Positions 35,801 through 42,773 of a stretch of 64,000 nucleotides of DNA are shown one piece after another. Numbering within the stretch: position 1 is the stretch's first letter; each line of letters starts with the position of its first letter. The DNA comes from Chloroflexota bacterium (GTDB lineage Bacteria > Chloroflexota > Dehalococcoidia > Lucifugimonadales > Australimonadaceae): positions 24,440 through 88,439 of the forward strand of contig JAPPHT010000030.1 in the NCBI GenBank assembly GCA_028874795.1, read 5' to 3'. Position numbers and translations under genes: made by a program. A model generated the notes under the pieces. It made no database searches. It had not been told where the DNA came from and saw nothing but the letters and a program-made list of their open reading frames with translations.

Positions 35801-36288
35801 GAGACAACCGGGAGGGCCAGGCTGATGCACCTACAGGGACGTACCAGAGTATCAGCGCTGGCGACGACCACTCCTGTGCCGTGGCAACGGATAGCAGTGT
35901 CGCATGCTGGGGCAGCAATGCGTCCGGCAAGTCGAGGGTGCCCGATGGGACCTACCAGAGTGTAAGCGCCGGCGATTATCACACCTGCGCCATTGCAACT
36001 GACGACACCATTGCGTGCTGGGGATACAACAAGTACGGCCAGGTCGACGGACCTGCCGGAACTTATCTGAGCGTGAGCATTGGAGAGTTTCACACCTGCG
36101 CCGTAACAACCGACAACAACGTTGTCTGCTGGGGCAACGAGCGGGGCGGCAGGTGCGATGCTCCCACTGGGACGTACCAGAGCATTGCAGTCTATTCCGA
36201 TCACACAGTGGCCATTGCCACGGACGGCACTCTTGTCGCATGGCCTGGTCTGCCCGAAGGCGTGACCTGGGGAGGCGGGGACCAATAG
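32869..36288 (+). CDS. Large secreted protein: fibronectin-III/Ig-like domains plus 16 RCC1-like repeats
   Basis: 1139 residues from the ATG at 32869, which begins a clear signal peptide (F-V-F-L-S-V-L-I-A-L-L ... V-L-A-Q). Then come a fibronectin-III domain, two Ig-like repeats (G-A-P-x-I-S-G-x-x-x-V-G-E-T-L motif), a second fibronectin-III, a third Ig-like repeat, and from about residue 548 to the end sixteen repeats of 37 residues (H-T-C-A-I-A-T-D-D-x-I-x-C-W-G). Fifteen repeats have at least one of two cysteines ten residues apart, most both. These resemble RCC1-2 repeats and should form beta-propellers. Likely surface or extracellular, for adhesion or binding. No strong ribosome-binding site, so the start could be further upstream. 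Confidence 0.85.
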   Translation: MPPFVFLSVLIALLAGASTVLAQGATPDTPDRPTGTAVFIGGVDLEWNDVTGADSYDVQLYRNGQWIDLPGDGVEIAFYGAGAIVSGLDPGDTLWFQVRARNAHGPSDWSDYFQMASTSQYEQGRQPRPDNVPASGAPVISGEEEVGETLTADTGAIEDTNGLERVEFRFQWVSNNGGADTVIANATDSSYTLVAADEGNTIKVRVDFTDRGGYSESLTSAATGSVNPAGEGDGDGRSSRNSPATGAPTISGTALVGETLAADTSGIADSDGMTNVQFSYQWIRNDGSTDTEITGAAGSEYTLAAADKGNTIKVEVSFTDDAGNDETLTSAATAEVASKPAAPSRPTVESVAHNSVTIAWDDPGDTSITGYQVLRRNPAIHDSGVFDVIEDDTGSSDTAYTDATVAPETTYRYRVKARNAHGLSEWSEPAARFTTPADPTPPNTAPTGLPTIMGTAQVGETLSADTSGIVDGDGLTNVSYSYQWISNDGNSDSDIADATGSSYILVAADEGKTIKVKVSFTDDNGNSETLTSALTGTVATPTEPERTFVELSGGSFHMCGIATDGSLHCWGENHRGQIDPPEGEYKTLASGSVHTCAIATDGSIDCWGWDTFNQATPPTGTFKSIASHSRHSCAIATDHTIACWGYHSFAQNASPPGTYKSMAIGWEHTCTIMTDDTISCWGLNDHGEGNFPSGTYKAITAGFVHTCAIRSDDSVICRGMNNRGQTRAPAGSYVSISAGEYHTCAIATDDTITCWGDSRSGKTDAPGGTYQSILARRNHTCAIATDDSVSCWGENSSGQTDTPASAFKDVALSNEHTCGIATDGTVKCWGWNIDARADTPAGTYQSAAMGREHACAIATDNTISCWGSNEFGQADAPAGTYQHFATGYYHTCAIGTGDTIACWGYSGHGQTNAPSGTYQSIAAGFDHTCAIATDDTVSCWGLSANGRTIAPTGTYKALSAGSAHTCALATDDTITCWGDNREGQADAPTGTYQSISAGDDHSCAVATDSSVACWGSNASGKSRVPDGTYQSVSAGDYHTCAIATDDTIACWGYNKYGQVDGPAGTYLSVSIGEFHTCAVTTDNNVVCWGNERGGRCDAPTGTYQSIAVYSDHTVAIATDGTLVAWPGLPEGVTWGGGDQ
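34510..36288 (+). repeat. 111-bp tandem repeat array (16 units) within the surface-protein gene
   Basis: Sixteen in-frame units of 111 bases encode 37-residue RCC1-like repeats. The strongest core encodes H-T-C-A-I-A-T-D-D-T-I-x-C-W-G. Units vary in sequence, so this is an old duplication array. The last unit has lost both cysteines and the C-W-G. Confidence 0.9.
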
Positions 36289-37879
36289 GCACTGGTACCC
36301 CTGACTGGACGAAATCGAGAACGGAAGTTCCCTCACTCCTCGCCCCGTCCGTCGGCATTGGTATCGTATAGGTCAGTTCGGTCTCGTTCCCCGCTATCTC
36401 GATGCCCTTCACGAAGTTCCGGATCAGCGCCTTCCGCTCGGGGAACGTACCGTCTTCAAGCAGGCTGCGAAAGTCTGCTACGTACTCCTTGATCTCCTCG
36501 CTGGTCGGTAGATCCACCTTCCGCTGTTCCAACCGCCACGCTGCCTCTTCACGCGCCGCCAGCAACTGCTCCTCACGATGACGAAGCTGCAATATCCGGG
36601 GCGACAGGGCTTCAAGCGTTAGCGCACTCTTCTCCAGCGCTTCGTACAGCCGCTCCAGCCTACTCGCCACGTCCTGTAACTCCGCATCTATCGACTGCAG
36701 CTGGCCCGCGTACTCCCCGGCCAAGCCATCCACCTCCTCCGCCACGAGTGCCACCAACTCGGTAATCGTCTCATCCGTCAGTATCCGCTCGCGGATGCGC
36801 GCCACTATGAAGTCCTCCATCTTGGTCGCGTTCAGGTACTGCGCCTCGCACGAACCAGCCCCGTCCCGGTGCAGCCTCCCGCACACGTAGTACGCGTACT
36901 TGCCGCTCTTCGCGCCCTGCGCGGTGTACAGACTCCCACATACTCCACACCGCAGCAGGCCGCTCAGCAGGAACTTGCTCCCCACCCGGGCAGGTCGCTG
37001 CACCTTCGGTGCTCGCTCGTGCAGGCCCTGCTGCACCCGGTCGAACACCTCGCGCGGGACCAGCGCCTCCCATGCCCCCTCGACGCGCACCGGCTGAGGC
37101 GGCGTATCTCCCTTGCTTGTCAGGCCCCATACCGCCGTTCCCGTGTACGCCTCGTTCGTCAGCACGTAGTGCAACCCGCCCTTGTGCCAGCGCCTTCCCT
37201 TGTTCGTGATCCCGCGACCGTTCAACTCGTGGCAGATCTCCTTCAGTCCATGACCGCGCTGAGAGAGCTCAAACACCTCCCGCACCACCGGAGCGCTGGC
37301 AGGGTCCGGCACCAGCGTTGGACGCTCCTTCGCGCCGTCGCTCACCTTCACCTTCCGGTAGCCGAACGGCGCCTTCGACCCCAGGAAGAATCCTCGCGAG
37401 GCAGCCTCACGCATCCCCCGCAAAACGTCCTGGGCAAGATTCTCGCTGTAGAACTCATCCACGGACTCGATGATCGCCTCCATCAGCTTGCCTGTCGGCG
37501 TGTCGTCCGCATGCTCGGTGATGGAGACGACGCGGATGCCTTTCCTCCTCAGCATCGACTTGAACGCCACCGCGTGCTCGCGCTTGCGCGTGAACCTCGA
37601 GAATTTCCACACGAGGATCACGTTGAACGGAGCTTGGACGCCACTCCCCTCCTCGATCATCTCCCTGAACTGCGGCCGGTCGGCTATACGCCCGCTCTCC
37701 GCCTCGTCGACGTATTCGCGCACCACGCGGTAGCCGTTCGCCCTCGCATAATCGCGCAGCGCCCGCAACTGGGCAGACACCGAGAGGTCGATGTCCTGCC
37801 GGTCGCTGGAGACCCGCGCATACAAGGCAGCCGGGGTAAGTGGTTGGTGTTGATCCTTCATGCCGTTTCGCTTTTCCAT
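35852..37879 (-). CDS. Large serine recombinase (resolvase/integrase), 3' end running into neighbouring gene
   Basis: 675 residues as read. Resolvase domain with Y-A-R-V-S-S-D-R-Q (catalytic Ser24), recombinase domain from about 180 (A-P-F-G-Y-R-K), zinc ribbon C-G-V-C-G ... C ... C near 335-370 and a coiled coil near 395-470. It integrates and excises mobile DNA at att sites. The family-like part ends at about residue 530 (V-L-D-F-V-Q-S-G-V-P); the last 145 codons run antisense through the surface-protein repeats and are Arg/Cys-rich nonsense. The gene seems to have lost its own stop. ATG 37879 or 37861 could be the start. Confidence 0.88.
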   Translation of the reverse strand: MEKRNGMKDQHQPLTPAALYARVSSDRQDIDLSVSAQLRALRDYARANGYRVVREYVDEAESGRIADRPQFREMIEEGSGVQAPFNVILVWKFSRFTRKREHAVAFKSMLRRKGIRVVSITEHADDTPTGKLMEAIIESVDEFYSENLAQDVLRGMREAASRGFFLGSKAPFGYRKVKVSDGAKERPTLVPDPASAPVVREVFELSQRGHGLKEICHELNGRGITNKGRRWHKGGLHYVLTNEAYTGTAVWGLTSKGDTPPQPVRVEGAWEALVPREVFDRVQQGLHERAPKVQRPARVGSKFLLSGLLRCGVCGSLYTAQGAKSGKYAYYVCGRLHRDGAGSCEAQYLNATKMEDFIVARIRERILTDETITELVALVAEEVDGLAGEYAGQLQSIDAELQDVASRLERLYEALEKSALTLEALSPRILQLRHREEQLLAAREEAAWRLEQRKVDLPTSEEIKEYVADFRSLLEDGTFPERKALIRNFVKGIEIAGNETELTYTIPMPTDGARSEGTSVLDFVQSGVPVPIGPRLPRSRLRADQAMRQECRPWQWPLCDRNRLQCSGTSQWEHRTCRPARCPSRQRCCRLLRRRCETLQCSRSDKFRQVRRPGRTCCIPSTQWCRQLQWRRCDNRRRLHSGRSHRAPSTCRTHCCPSMRHCYPLPRHRSGRRQR

Positions 37880-37939
37880 TACACGTGGACCTGCCCACGA
37901 GTGGTCTCTGTTCCGTTCACGAGGCCTATCCCCGCACTC

Positions 37940-38275
37940 CTACTCGTTCACCAGAACGTCGATCGTGGTGCCCAGCGCGCTCGCTATGCGCGAGAGCGCT
38001 GAGGCCGACCCCGCCTTGCGCCCCCGCTCGATATCCGAGAGATACCCGATCGCAAGCCCCGCCTTCGCCGACAGTGCGGTCAACGTAAGGCCTTGGTGCT
38101 TCCGAAAGGCAATGATCGGTCGCTCACCATTGAGCATGGCAAGGGCCACCTCGTGGGGAATGCGGACGCCGTCATCCGCTTCGAGCGCCGTCAACCGGTC
38201 CTCAAGTTCGCCGTTGCGCTGAACGAGCGCGTCGTATTCCTGCCTCGACAGGGTCACCGTCTCCCCGCTAGTCAT
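37940..38275 (-). CDS. XRE-family antitoxin/repressor of a RelE pair
   Basis: 111 residues. The N-terminal part (L-S-R-Q-E-Y-D-A-L ... L-E-D-R-L) is helical, and the C-terminal half is an XRE helix-turn-helix (L-T-L-T-A-L-S-A-K-A-G-L-A-I-G-Y-L-S-D-I-E-R-G). ATG 38275 lies inside the toxin stop region (ATGACTAG), an 8-base overlap, so translation is coupled. It should bind and neutralise the toxin and repress the shared promoter. The order toxin first, antitoxin second is as in higBA. Confidence 0.85.
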   Translation of the reverse strand: MTSGETVTLSRQEYDALVQRNGELEDRLTALEADDGVRIPHEVALAMLNGERPIIAFRKHQGLTLTALSAKAGLAIGYLSDIERGRKAGSASALSRIASALGTTIDVLVNE

Positions 38276-38537
38276 AAGCAACGCTCCTGTGCCTGATTCT
38301 CAGGACGACCATCAATGGGTTCTCGCCACCCTCGACGGCGAAGAGCACTCGATGGTCACCTACGCGCAGGCGCCTGTATCTCTCGCCGGTGAGCGCAATC
38401 ACCTGATTCGCAAGCGACGCCGGGTCACCTGCGTATTGCTCTATCTTGGCAATGATGCGCTCCCTGTCCCTCGATGCCAAGCGGTGCATGTCCCTGACTG
38501 CCCTGGCAGACCACTCGATTGTCAATCCACGCTCCAC
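38268..38537 (-). CDS. RelE/ParE-family toxin
   Basis: 89 residues from GTG 38537. The fold marks are I-E-W-S-A-R-A-V-R-D-M, L-x-G-E-R-Y-R-R-L-R-V-G-D-H-R-V-L-F and the end R-I-R-H-R-S-V-A-Y, as in RelE mRNA interferases. Another possible start is TTG 38525. The predicted transcription start is at about the GTG, so the message may be leaderless. Probably stabilises the mobile element. Confidence 0.85.
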   Translation of the reverse strand: MERGLTIEWSARAVRDMHRLASRDRERIIAKIEQYAGDPASLANQVIALTGERYRRLRVGDHRVLFAVEGGENPLMVVLRIRHRSVAYD

Positions 38538-38541
38538 GCAA

Positions 38542-38571
38542 CTATTTTCCCAAATAGCGAAAGGTTGTCAA
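38542..38571 (-). promoter_or_regulatory. Toxin-antitoxin promoter with operator over the -10 box
   Basis: On the minus strand TTGACA (38571-38566), 16 bases, GAAAAT (38549-38544). An inverted repeat CTATTT-4-AAATAG (38542-38557) overlaps the -10 box, the usual place for autorepression by the XRE antitoxin. Confidence 0.65.
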
Positions 38572-38703
38572 GGGTGAGGTGGCGAAGTCACATCCCGCAG
38601 GGCATCAGCGACGGCACGGGCGGAGGTTCACCCGCGATAGACTCTCTTCTGCTGTGCCGCCTCCGCGCGGCTATCCCTATCTCACCCCAGAGGAATTAGT
38701 TCC

Positions 38704-38995
38704 ATGCCCACGTTCAGCACGCTCCCCATGGCAGAGGCCGCGCAAAGAGCGCGACCGGCAAACACGCCGCCCTGCTACAGGAGTACGTCGGCTACATCGA
38801 GCGTGCCGGGCCCGGCGAGGCGGCAGGCTTCAAGTGGCGGAGCGTGAGACGACCCAGGCGATCCGGCGAAGGCTCAGTCCTGCGGCCGATGCGTTGGGAA
38901 GGCGATTGGAGTTCCGCCGGGCCCCTGACGCCGTCTACTTCTGGACGGGGGAGGGGCGGCGGCGCGGAAGGCCTCGCAAGAACCCCGTCGAATAG
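38704..38995 (+). pseudogene. Frameshifted small AT-hook-like protein
   Basis: ATG 38704 follows GAGGAA with eight bases. Reading then needs two frame changes to give a coherent protein: M-P-T-F-S-T-L-P, K-S-A-T-G-K-H-A-A-L-L-Q-E-Y-V-G-Y-I-E-R-A-G, and finally V-A-E-R-E-T-T-Q-A-I-R-R-R-L ... Y-F-W-T-G with a basic end G-R-R-R-G-R-P-R-K-N-P. The frames join near 38745 and 38825. The last segment resembles AT-hook tails. Either a decayed gene or base errors. Confidence 0.45.
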
Positions 38996-39056
38996 GGAGA
39001 GTGCTGGTCATTGAGAGGTGGCGATGCACTAGGGGCAGAGGAACTGCCACACCGCT

Positions 39057-39386
39057 TCACGCTCCAGCCCGTCCTTGGGGGTACAGTTGACCCGCTCGCC
39101 TTGCTGATGGAGAGGATGAACAGCAGCAAAAGGGGACGACCCACAGGTTCGAATCGGGCGGCCTGCCCCGCGGCCACTTAACGTTACCCTTGACGGGTCT
39201 CAGCGTGAAGTTGGCGCGGCGGCGCTCGTTCAGGTACAGGCCATCGAACGGCGGCGTGTTGCGGTGCGACCCTCTGCGCAGCGTCGGCCTCGGCCCGCTG
39301 CTGCGCTCGTCCACCCAGAACCCGAGGTCGAGCACCACTTGGCGCATCTTCCGGTAGTTCATCCTTGTCGGCTGATTACTCACCAT
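39057..39386 (-). CDS. Small protein of unknown function, family A copy 1
   Basis: 109 residues starting MVSNQPTRMNY, with AGGAGA seven bases before the ATG. It shares M-N-Y-x-x-M-R-x-(V/L)-(V/L)-L-x-L-G ... R-P-T-L-R-R-G ... P-P-(F/Y)-x-G-L-Y-(L/M)-N-E with the protein at 43709, also on the minus strand. Conserved aromatic and arginine residues suggest a nucleic-acid role but no known family is recognised. The C-terminus (F-C-C-C-S-S-S) looks odd and may be out of frame. Confidence 0.6.
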   Translation of the reverse strand: MVSNQPTRMNYRKMRQVVLDLGFWVDERSSGPRPTLRRGSHRNTPPFDGLYLNERRRANFTLRPVKGNVKWPRGRPPDSNLWVVPFCCCSSSPSARRAGQLYPQGRAGA

Positions 39387-39597
39387 CGCACAATCTCCTG
39401 CCATGGAGGCAGCAGGATAGTAGGGGCGGCTCGCAACGTTGTACATGGGTTGACCTCGGTGGTTCGGGCTGCTATGGACTAGCCGTTGCGCCCGGCAGTG
39501 GACGCGCAATGCCGAGGGGACACGGCGGGCACAGCGGTTTCTCACACCCTTGTGCCCTCTCCACTGCCACCCCATCTCCGTCCAGCGGGAGGGACTC

Positions 39598-39693
39598 GTG
39601 GAATCTGGACTCGTGCCCTCAGCGGTACTGGCCTTCATCAGCGTCGGGCTGCTGGTGGCAGCGTACCGCATCCTGAAACGCAACCGCAGGTAG
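39598..39693 (+). CDS. Very small single-helix membrane protein
   Basis: 31 residues from GTG 39598 with GGGAGGG five bases upstream. It has one hydrophobic helix (V-L-A-F-I-S-V-G-L-L-V-A-A) and a basic end (K-R-N-R-R). It lies 12 bases before the next plus-strand gene, whose own binding site follows the stop. Too short for family assignment. Confidence 0.45.
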   Translation: MESGLVPSAVLAFISVGLLVAAYRILKRNRR

Positions 39694-39705
39694 GAAGGAG
39701 TTGCA

Positions 39706-40122
39706 ATGACGCGGGAGATTCTGCTGACCGTGGACGGGCAACCACCGCTCAGCGACACCAGCCTCCAGTTCTACAACCCGCACCATCCCCAGTACTCCCA
39801 GGTCATCCGGCTGCGCGAGGCCGCAGCACTGGCGGTGGCCGCAGCGCCAGACTGGGACCCGCACGAGAAAGGGTGGATTGCCCTCGCGTTGACGGTCGTG
39901 CAGCCCGCTCGCGAATTCACCATGGCGGAGGTAGCAAGGGCACTGGGAGTGGTAGCGGACGCGCTCCAAGCCACTCCCGATGACGCCGACGTTCCCGGCT
40001 GTTCGCTGTACCGCAACCCACAGCAGATTCGGGTGGTAAGGTACGCCGTGAAAGAGGGAGATGCCCCAACCTACAGCGTTACCGTGAGGGTCATGGGAGA
40101 GCGGACCTCAGCCGATGGATGA
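39706..40122 (+). CDS. Unknown protein, possibly RusA-like
   Basis: 138 residues; GGAAGGAG lies before the ATG. The second half (V-A-R-A-L-G-V-V-A-D-A-L ... S-L-Y-R-N-P-Q-Q-I-R-V-V-R-Y-A-V-K-E-G ... Y-S-V-T-V-R-V) recalls the layout of RusA Holliday-junction resolvases (D-A-L-N ... Y-x-D-D-x-Q-V), but the catalytic aspartates are not there. I therefore only suggest the fold. Element gene between recombinase region and XRE/ImmA pair. Confidence 0.55.
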   Translation: MTREILLTVDGQPPLSDTSLQFYNPHHPQYSQVIRLREAAALAVAAAPDWDPHEKGWIALALTVVQPAREFTMAEVARALGVVADALQATPDDADVPGCSLYRNPQQIRVVRYAVKEGDAPTYSVTVRVMGERTSADG

Positions 40123-40179
40123 CCCCTCTGGACGGGGCCGAGCAGGAATGGAATTCGCTTGAGGCGGAGGGGCAGGCAA

Positions 40180-40677
40180 ATGGTAGAGCCCACCATCCGG
40201 CTGGAGGAGTCGACTGCGCCTGGCAGAGCGCACGACCTCGACGTCTATGCCAATGACGTGCGTCTCGGCTCCATCCGACCTGTCGGCGATAGAGGGTTCA
40301 TCGCCTGGAGATGGCACTTCGGTGCGGCACTCGCCGACCCGGCACTTGAACTCGGGAGGGTCTGCGAGCGCGAGGATGGTCACAGCCGCAACCAGTGGGA
40401 GGCGGCACTGACGGCCTGGGCCGCCTTCCTGACCAAGGCCGAGTGGGAGGAGACGCTGACGGTCGTCTACACCGAGGAGATAGTCAACACCTTGCACATC
40501 CACGCGCTCTACGTCGGCAGAATCCTCGAAAGGATGCAGAAGATGAAACCGCGGTCCGGTGCGGCAGCCAAAGCAATCGCTGTCCTGCAACGGCATCGCC
40601 ACGAAATGGACGACGCGGTATCGGCCATCGGCATGCCTCCTCCGGGAGAAGAGTGGCACCCGATGCCCGAGGCATAG
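40180..40677 (+). CDS. Protein of unknown function
   Basis: 165 residues from ATG 40180 after GGCGGAGGGG. Composition is normal for a soluble protein, with W-x-W-H-F-G-A-A-L near 47 and a helical C-terminal half (I-L-E-R-M-Q-K-M-K). No family recognised. It is in tandem with the gene at 39706 and convergent with the ImmA-like gene, 29 bases apart. Confidence 0.55.
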   Translation: MVEPTIRLEESTAPGRAHDLDVYANDVRLGSIRPVGDRGFIAWRWHFGAALADPALELGRVCEREDGHSRNQWEAALTAWAAFLTKAEWEETLTVVYTEEIVNTLHIHALYVGRILERMQKMKPRSGAAAKAIAVLQRHRHEMDDAVSAIGMPPPGEEWHPMPEA

Positions 40678-40706
40678 CAGCGCAACGCTAGTCCATCGAA
40701 GGCGGC

Positions 40707-41669
40707 CTACAGCACCTGGTGCGCGTAGGACGTACGCTCGAACGTAGCGTTGGCGAACTGGGGCAGCAGGACGGAGCGGTCACGATACGGCACCGCGATC
40801 ACGGACACCTTCGCCACCTGCCCGCCCCAGATGACCGGGCGGGCAAGCACGGCCAGGTCGTCGGCCTGCCACAGGTCGTAGCCGCCCACCCGGTCGACCG
40901 CTGCGGGCCTGCCGGTCAGCGCCACCCGCTCCGCCACGGACCCCGGCGCCGGGGCCGCTCCCCGCCGCGGCAGCAGCCCGCGCAGCACCGACAGCGGGCG
41001 CCGCTGCATCCGCAGCCGGAACCCGGGCGTCCTCGCCACCACCGTAGCGCGCAGGCCCTCCGAAGCCTGCCCGGGCATCCCCAGGGGACGCTCGGCCTGC
41101 TGTCCACGCTCGTAGAGTACGGCCAGCAGCGGCTGATGGCGCATCACCTCTGCGAGCCGGATCGTCAGCGACGCGTACGAACGCCCGTAGCTCGCCTGCA
41201 GTGCGACCACGTCGAGGCCCGACGCCTCCGCGAAGATGGCGAACCAGTCCGGCTGCATCAGCGTCGCGGCGGCGAACCGGTCGGCCTGCCGGCACAGGGA
41301 TATGCCCGCGGCAAGCCCGATGCGGGGATGCAGGTCGTGCAGCCGCTCGCGGACGACCTCGTACGCCTCGTGCAGGGCCGTGTGCTCCTGTCCCACCCTG
41401 CCCTCGGATGCGTCGACGTGGATCAGGTAGCCGCCGTCCCTGGTTCCCACGTGGTAGCCGCGGAGGCCGCCGGTCTCGTGCGAGAGGACGACCGTCCCGA
41501 TGCCGGAACGGTCCAGGAGCTCCGCGATCCCCTCCATGCGGGGGAACGGCGGAACGCCGAAGTGGTCCACGAACTCCCCGGCCAGGGCCACTGGGTGGAG
41601 CTTGCGGTACCGCAGCGGATCGGCGGCGAGACGGTGGCAGAAGCCGTCGAGCGTGAGCGTCCCGTTCAT
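40707..41669 (-). CDS. ImmA/IrrE-like metallopeptidase with degenerate active site
   Basis: 320 residues. The central part has H-T-A-L-H-E-A-Y-E-V-V and later C-R-Q-A-D-R-F-A-A-A-T-L-M-Q, matching the H-E-x-x-H and E-x-x-A-x-x-F-A-x-x-x-L-(L/M) blocks of ImmA/IrrE peptidases. The second zinc histidine is Glu (H-E-A-Y-E). ImmA proteins cleave XRE repressors to switch on mobile elements such as ICEBs1. Its ATG overlaps the XRE gene stop by four bases. A long C-terminal extension (from about 200) is unlike ImmA. Confidence 0.75.
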   Translation of the reverse strand: MNGTLTLDGFCHRLAADPLRYRKLHPVALAGEFVDHFGVPPFPRMEGIAELLDRSGIGTVVLSHETGGLRGYHVGTRDGGYLIHVDASEGRVGQEHTALHEAYEVVRERLHDLHPRIGLAAGISLCRQADRFAAATLMQPDWFAIFAEASGLDVVALQASYGRSYASLTIRLAEVMRHQPLLAVLYERGQQAERPLGMPGQASEGLRATVVARTPGFRLRMQRRPLSVLRGLLPRRGAAPAPGSVAERVALTGRPAAVDRVGGYDLWQADDLAVLARPVIWGGQVAKVSVIAVPYRDRSVLLPQFANATFERTSYAHQVL

Positions 41670-42073
41670 GGCAGCAACCTCTTCCCGCTGTAGCGCTCGT
41701 ACAGCTCGACGATGAAGCGCTTCGACTCCGTCGACAGGGGGCCGCGCGGCCTCGTGCCCACACGGAAGACAGGGTCCGCGAGCACGAACTGGTACGCGCG
41801 CTCGACCTCCGCCTCCTCGTCCACATGCTGCTCCTCGTCCTCCCGATCGAGGTAGCCCGCCTTGCGCAGCAGGTCATGCACGCTCACGCCGTAGAGCGCG
41901 GCCAGCCGGCGCAGGAGCCTCGGGCCGGGATGGCGCGTCCCCTTCTCGATCTGGGAGAGATACGCGTTGGAGACGCCGGTGAGGCGCTGCACGGCGCGGA
42001 TGCTCGTATCGCCGCGCAGCCGCTTCAGCGTCTGCCCGATGTGCTCGTCTCCCCGGTCGCTCTGCTCGTTCAT
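41666..42073 (-). CDS. XRE-family repressor, ImmR-like
   Basis: 135 residues, beginning MNEQSDRGDE; GGGAGA precedes the ATG at 42073. The helix-turn-helix spans about 12-66 (S-I-R-A-V-Q-R-L-T-G-V-S-N-A-Y-L-S-Q-I-E-K-G), followed by an acidic linker and a C-terminal part that may be the cleavage target of the neighbouring peptidase. The pair XRE plus ImmA-type protease is the known switch of ICEBs1-like elements. Confidence 0.85.
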   Translation of the reverse strand: MNEQSDRGDEHIGQTLKRLRGDTSIRAVQRLTGVSNAYLSQIEKGTRHPGPRLLRRLAALYGVSVHDLLRKAGYLDREDEEQHVDEEAEVERAYQFVLADPVFRVGTRPRGPLSTESKRFIVELYERYSGKRLLP

Positions 42074-42318
42074 GTCAGTCTCCCTGTACAACGAAGTATG
42101 TTGCACTATTGCACCCACTCTGCACTGGTCAATCCTAGAGCAACGATTGTCGTATCAGAGGCAACACTTGTCAAGAAGATGGCCGCTACCGCCACATATG
42201 CCTTGTCTATAGGTATGCACTATCATTAGACTACTGCAACACTCACGGCCGGCTCACGTGATGCATCCTAGTACCTGGCGCATCACCGCGATACCGGCGC
42301 CTGTCACCAAGGGCTTCC
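42074..42318. promoter_or_regulatory. Divergent control region of the XRE/ImmA switch
   Basis: Between the repressor (minus) and a plus-strand HTH operon. It is AT-richer than its surroundings and holds two copies of TGCACTAT (in 42101-42109 and 42215-42223), candidate operator half-sites, and on the minus strand TTGACC (near 42130) as a -35. No precise promoter can be fixed. Confidence 0.4.
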
Positions 42319-42543
42319 ATGAAGACGAGAGACGTGCGAAGAGGCAGGAGACTCACGAAGGAGCAGGAGGAGCTGCGGCAGCACGGCCTCCGCCTGCTCG
42401 CCCGCATCATCGCACGCCGTCACCTCGCATCTCTCGCGCACGAGGGAGGCTGCGCAACCCCCGTCGCCGACGGCAGCAGCGTCTCGCCCCGGGCTTCAGG
42501 CGAAGAATCTCCCATCAAGGCGGAGGACGAACATGCCCGGTAG
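42319..42543 (+). CDS. Small basic protein, unknown
   Basis: 74 residues, highly basic at the start (M-K-T-R-D-V-R-R-G-R-R) with a helical stretch to about 35. No family recognised. It opens the HTH operon and overlaps the next gene's ATG by 11 bases. Reality supported only by position and frame. Confidence 0.4.
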   Translation: MKTRDVRRGRRLTKEQEELRQHGLRLLARIIARRHLASLAHEGGCATPVADGSSVSPRASGEESPIKAEDEHAR

Positions 42544-42773
42544 GCGCGCGAGGAGGGTGCTCCTCAAGCGGGAGGCGCTGTGGGACCGGCTTGACCGGCT
42601 CAACATCTCCCAGAACGAGCTCGCCCGCAGGCTCGGCATCTCCACCAGCCACCTCTCACGCCTGATCAACGGGCAACGCTGCCCGTCGCCGGCGGGTGCG
42701 GCGGCTGCTCATGGAGGTCCTCGACTGCACGGAGTTCGACGACCTCTTCTACGTGGTGAACGGCGATGCCTAG
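42533..42773 (+). pseudogene. XRE helix-turn-helix protein with one-base frameshift
   Basis: Starts MPGRRARRVL, HTH in I-S-Q-N-E-L-A-R-R-L-G-I-S-T-S-H-L-S-R-L-I-N-G. An extra G in the run 42694-42696 breaks the frame; leaving one out gives R-R-L-L-M-E-V-L ... F-D-D-L-F-Y-V-V-N-G-D-A-stop at 42773. That stop overlaps the next ATG (ATGCCTAG), which supports the corrected reading. About 79 residues when whole. A sequencing error cannot be excluded. Confidence 0.7.

Noticed and set aside
34510..36288. CRISPR-like regular repeats
   Set aside because: The 111-base periodicity is coding, in frame and without spacers; it encodes protein repeats.
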